A DNA stretch of 64,000 bases from JBAOHV01 sp037045265 (GTDB taxonomy: Bacteria; Actinomycetota; Acidimicrobiia; Acidimicrobiales; Microtrichaceae), in NCBI GenBank assembly GCA_037045265.1, contig JBAOHV010000015.1:62001-126000 (forward strand), given 5' to 3'. How positions within the stretch are numbered: the first letter of the stretch is position 1; each line of letters begins with the position of its first letter. Under the pieces are notes generated by a model, which saw only the letters and a list, made by a program, of their open reading frames with translations, made no database searches and was not told the DNA's origin. A program made the translations under genes and the position numbers. Below, piece after piece: positions 63,961 through 64,000 of the stretch.

Positions 63961-64000
63961 GCCGCTCGAACCCTGAGCTGACGACCACTGATCCGCTGAA

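Noticed and set aside
1..64000. tRNA, rRNA, SRP RNA or transposon in the window
   Set aside because: I saw no tRNA-like T-loop/anticodon arrangement, rRNA core or transposase motif on either strand, although a covariance-model search could not be run.

Overview
The window is high-GC bacterial DNA packed with housekeeping genes. It very probably comes from an actinobacterium (Actinomycetota). Evidence: the gene order rimP-nusA-infB, ispG-rseP-dxr-cdsA-frr-pyrH-tsf-rpsB, whiG-xerC-dprA-comM-yraN, rplS-trmD-rimM-KH-rpsP-ffh-ftsY, smc-fpg-rnc-acpP-rpmF-DUF177-sepIVA-coaD-rsmD-recG; frequent GTG and TTG starts; a WhiG-type sigma factor; a KGD-type 2-oxoglutarate decarboxylase; a GTP-dependent PEP carboxykinase; and a mycothiol-enzyme-like LmbE protein. 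A deep lineage such as Acidimicrobiia fits, but that placement is inference. I found no rRNA, tRNA, CRISPR array, prophage or insertion sequence. No gene-free stretch exceeds about 270 bases.

Layout. 1-4560 (minus): infB (cut by the left edge), nusA, rimP, a clear terminator, then a short archaeal/eukaryal-type proS. 4650-5464 (plus): a short-chain dehydrogenase. 5557-11540 (minus): isoprenoid and envelope genes ispG, rseP, dxr and cdsA, the last with a huge acidic N-terminal extension. 11624-14725 (minus): frr, pyrH, tsf, rpsB. 14936-20177 (minus): a degenerate M23 protein, whiG, xerC, dprA and comM, with three strong hairpins in front of comM. 20392-20724 (plus): two very small genes. 20757-26448 (minus): yraN, rplS, trmD, rimM, KH protein, rpsP, ffh, ftsY. 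26714-29724 (plus): a MoxR-DUF58-VWA operon. 29746-41039 (minus): smc, an Fpg-like glycosylase, rnc, acpP, rpmF, DUF177, a SepIVA-like coiled coil, coaD, rsmD, recG, a DAK2-like protein. 41238-43780 (plus): rpmB, a cold-shock-like protein, pckG. 43789-49353 (minus): membrane protein plus LmbE, alpha-methylacyl-CoA racemase-like enzyme, alpha/beta hydrolase, nagA, Gfo/Idh oxidoreductase. 49440-51320 (plus): galT-galK. 51338-64000: PH-SHOCT protein, minimal metalloprotease, UvrD-HRDC helicase, thioesterase-xth, kgd, HAD hydrolase, an unusual NYN-S1-(KKAPA)24 protein and ettA.

Two window-wide patterns matter to any reader. First, about 43 single-base shifts break 22 conserved genes, many of them normally essential. 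Every shift I could check has the sense of a one-base insertion, and 17 fall within 21223-23216. This looks like sequence error rather than gene decay, so I give joined coordinates and the implied intact lengths. Second, 18 genes that lack an evident Shine-Dalgarno sequence have TA(G/C)NNT 6-10 bases before the start codon, which points to widespread leaderless transcription.

The best candidate for something undescribed is the gene at 60687-62165. It joins a NYN/Zc3h12a-type ribonuclease domain, an S1-like RNA-binding domain and a histone-H1-like tail made of 24 almost identical 15-bp repeats.
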